Positions 17,954 to 18,644 of a stretch of DNA of 18,644 bases are shown one piece after another. The first letter of the stretch is position 1; the number at the start of each line of letters is the position of its first letter. Source of the stretch: Halobacteriales archaeon QS_9_67_15 (GTDB taxonomy: Archaea; Halobacteriota; Halobacteria; Halobacteriales; Haloarculaceae); assembly GCA_003023165.1 (NCBI GenBank), contig PXSD01000002.1:4936-23579 (forward strand), read 5' to 3'. Under the pieces are notes generated by a model. It did not search any database. It saw only the letters and a list, made by a program, of their open reading frames with translations, and was not told the DNA's origin. Made by a program: the position numbers and the translations under genes.

Positions 17954-18644
17954 TCAGATGTCCACCCATTCGGCCTCGGGCGCGTGGTCCTTGATGAACT
18001 GCTTGCGCGGTTCGACCGCGTCGCCCATCAGGACCGAGAACATCTTGTCCGCCGCGGCGGCGTCCTCGATGGTGATCTGCTTGAGGATCCGCTCGTTCGG
18101 GTCCATCGTCGTGTCCCAGAGCTGCTGGGGGTTCATCTCCCCGAGGCCCTTGAACCGCTGGACCTGCGTGGCGTCGCCGTTGCACTTCTCCTTGACGATC
18201 CGGTCCCGCTCCTCGTCGCTCATCGCGTCGTAGGTGTTGCCGAGAACGTCAACAGGAGCGTCCGGATATGCGCTCCGTCAACATCTGCATCTGTCATTAA
18301 AATTATCTTTTCGTAGCGGGCGTCGTCGATGTCGAACTCGTCGCCGATGCCCGTCCCGATGGCCGTGATCATCGACCGGATCTCGTTGTTTTCGAGGATG
18401 CGGTCCAGCCGGTGTTTCTCGACGTTGAGGATCTTCCCGCGGATCGGGAGAATGGCCTGGAACTCGGGGTTGCGCCCCTGTTTCGCGCTCCCGCCCGCGG
18501 AGTCACCCTCGGTGATGAACAGCTCCGAGTCCTCCGGGTCCCGGCTCTGACAGTCCGCGAGCTTGCCGGGCAGCGCCGTGGAGTCGAGCGCGGACTTCCG
18601 GCGGGTCAGTTCCTTCGCCTTCTTGGCGGCCTTGCGAGCCTTCG
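17954..18644 (-). CDS. gyrB: DNA gyrase subunit B, 3' part only, frame disrupted near 18241
   Basis: This is the C-terminal part of the ATPase subunit of gyrase; the N-terminal ATPase and transducer regions lie beyond the window. From 18644 the frame reads the TOPRIM domain, with LFITEGDSAGGSAKQGRNP and the metal-binding MTDADVDGAHIRTLLLTF ending at 18243. The correct C-terminus (NTYDAMSDEERDR to FKGLGEMNPQQLWDTTMDP and AEWVDI) resumes in another frame from about 18241. About 25 conserved residues that normally join them (the YRHM...LLEAGYVYAAQPPLYR stretch) are absent, a loss of length 2 modulo 3. Codons from 18311 to 18267 are AT-rich, unlike the rest of the window. Since gyrase is essential, the break is probably an artefact, or a second gyrB copy exists. 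Confidence 0.9.

Noticed and set aside
18236..18311. An intein or intron actually present in gyrB
   Set aside because: No inserted sequence exists; residues are missing, not added. Only a past scar remains possible.

Overview
The window is about 18.6 kb of high-GC DNA with very acidic predicted proteins, leaderless-type promoters (TATA-like boxes 25-28 bases upstream of the start codons), an archaeal 20S proteasome beta subunit, bacterial-type DNA gyrase and a PGF-CTERM surface protein. Together these point to a haloarchaeon (class Halobacteria). I cannot name the genus with confidence. The region reads as chromosomal housekeeping DNA. I see no phage, transposase, CRISPR array, rRNA or tRNA.

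Layout. 6-3484 (+): proteasome beta subunit, a phosphohexomutase-family enzyme, then cytidine deaminase and a uridine-phosphorylase-type enzyme overlapping by 4 bases (nucleoside salvage). 3497-5662 (-): a DUF21/CBS/CorC membrane protein and a HAD phosphatase. 5833-7029 (+): a zinc-dependent formaldehyde/alcohol dehydrogenase. 7089-8646: two tiny Cys-containing proteins beside a CobW-type GTPase. 8827-10780 (-): an NDH-2-like flavoprotein preceded by a winged-helix regulator; an AT-rich perfect 18-bp inverted repeat lies between them. 10953-11790 (+): a nucleotide-sugar epimerase gene broken in two places. 11830-12024 (+): a possible small membrane protein. 12122-13036 (+): arginase. 13051-15195 (-): a surface glycoprotein with an archaeosortase signal. 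15304-18644 (-): gyrA preceded by the 3' part of gyrB, which runs off the window.

The main anomaly is that several conserved genes lack short internal pieces. The mutase lacks about 20-25 residues in frame. The epimerase lacks two segments, each with a frameshift. GyrB lacks about 25 residues with a frameshift directly beside a 45-base AT-rich tract that encodes its TOPRIM DADVDG motif in codons unlike the rest of the window. Because gyrB is essential, an artefact of sequencing or assembly is the first explanation to test. The recoded AT-rich tract is not explained by deletion alone and could mark a gene-conversion or homing scar.

Secondary points of interest are the inverted repeat at 10064-10147, the zero-gap CxxC-protein/CobW pair that suggests metal handling, and the salvage gene set that may feed the haloarchaeal pentose bisphosphate route.
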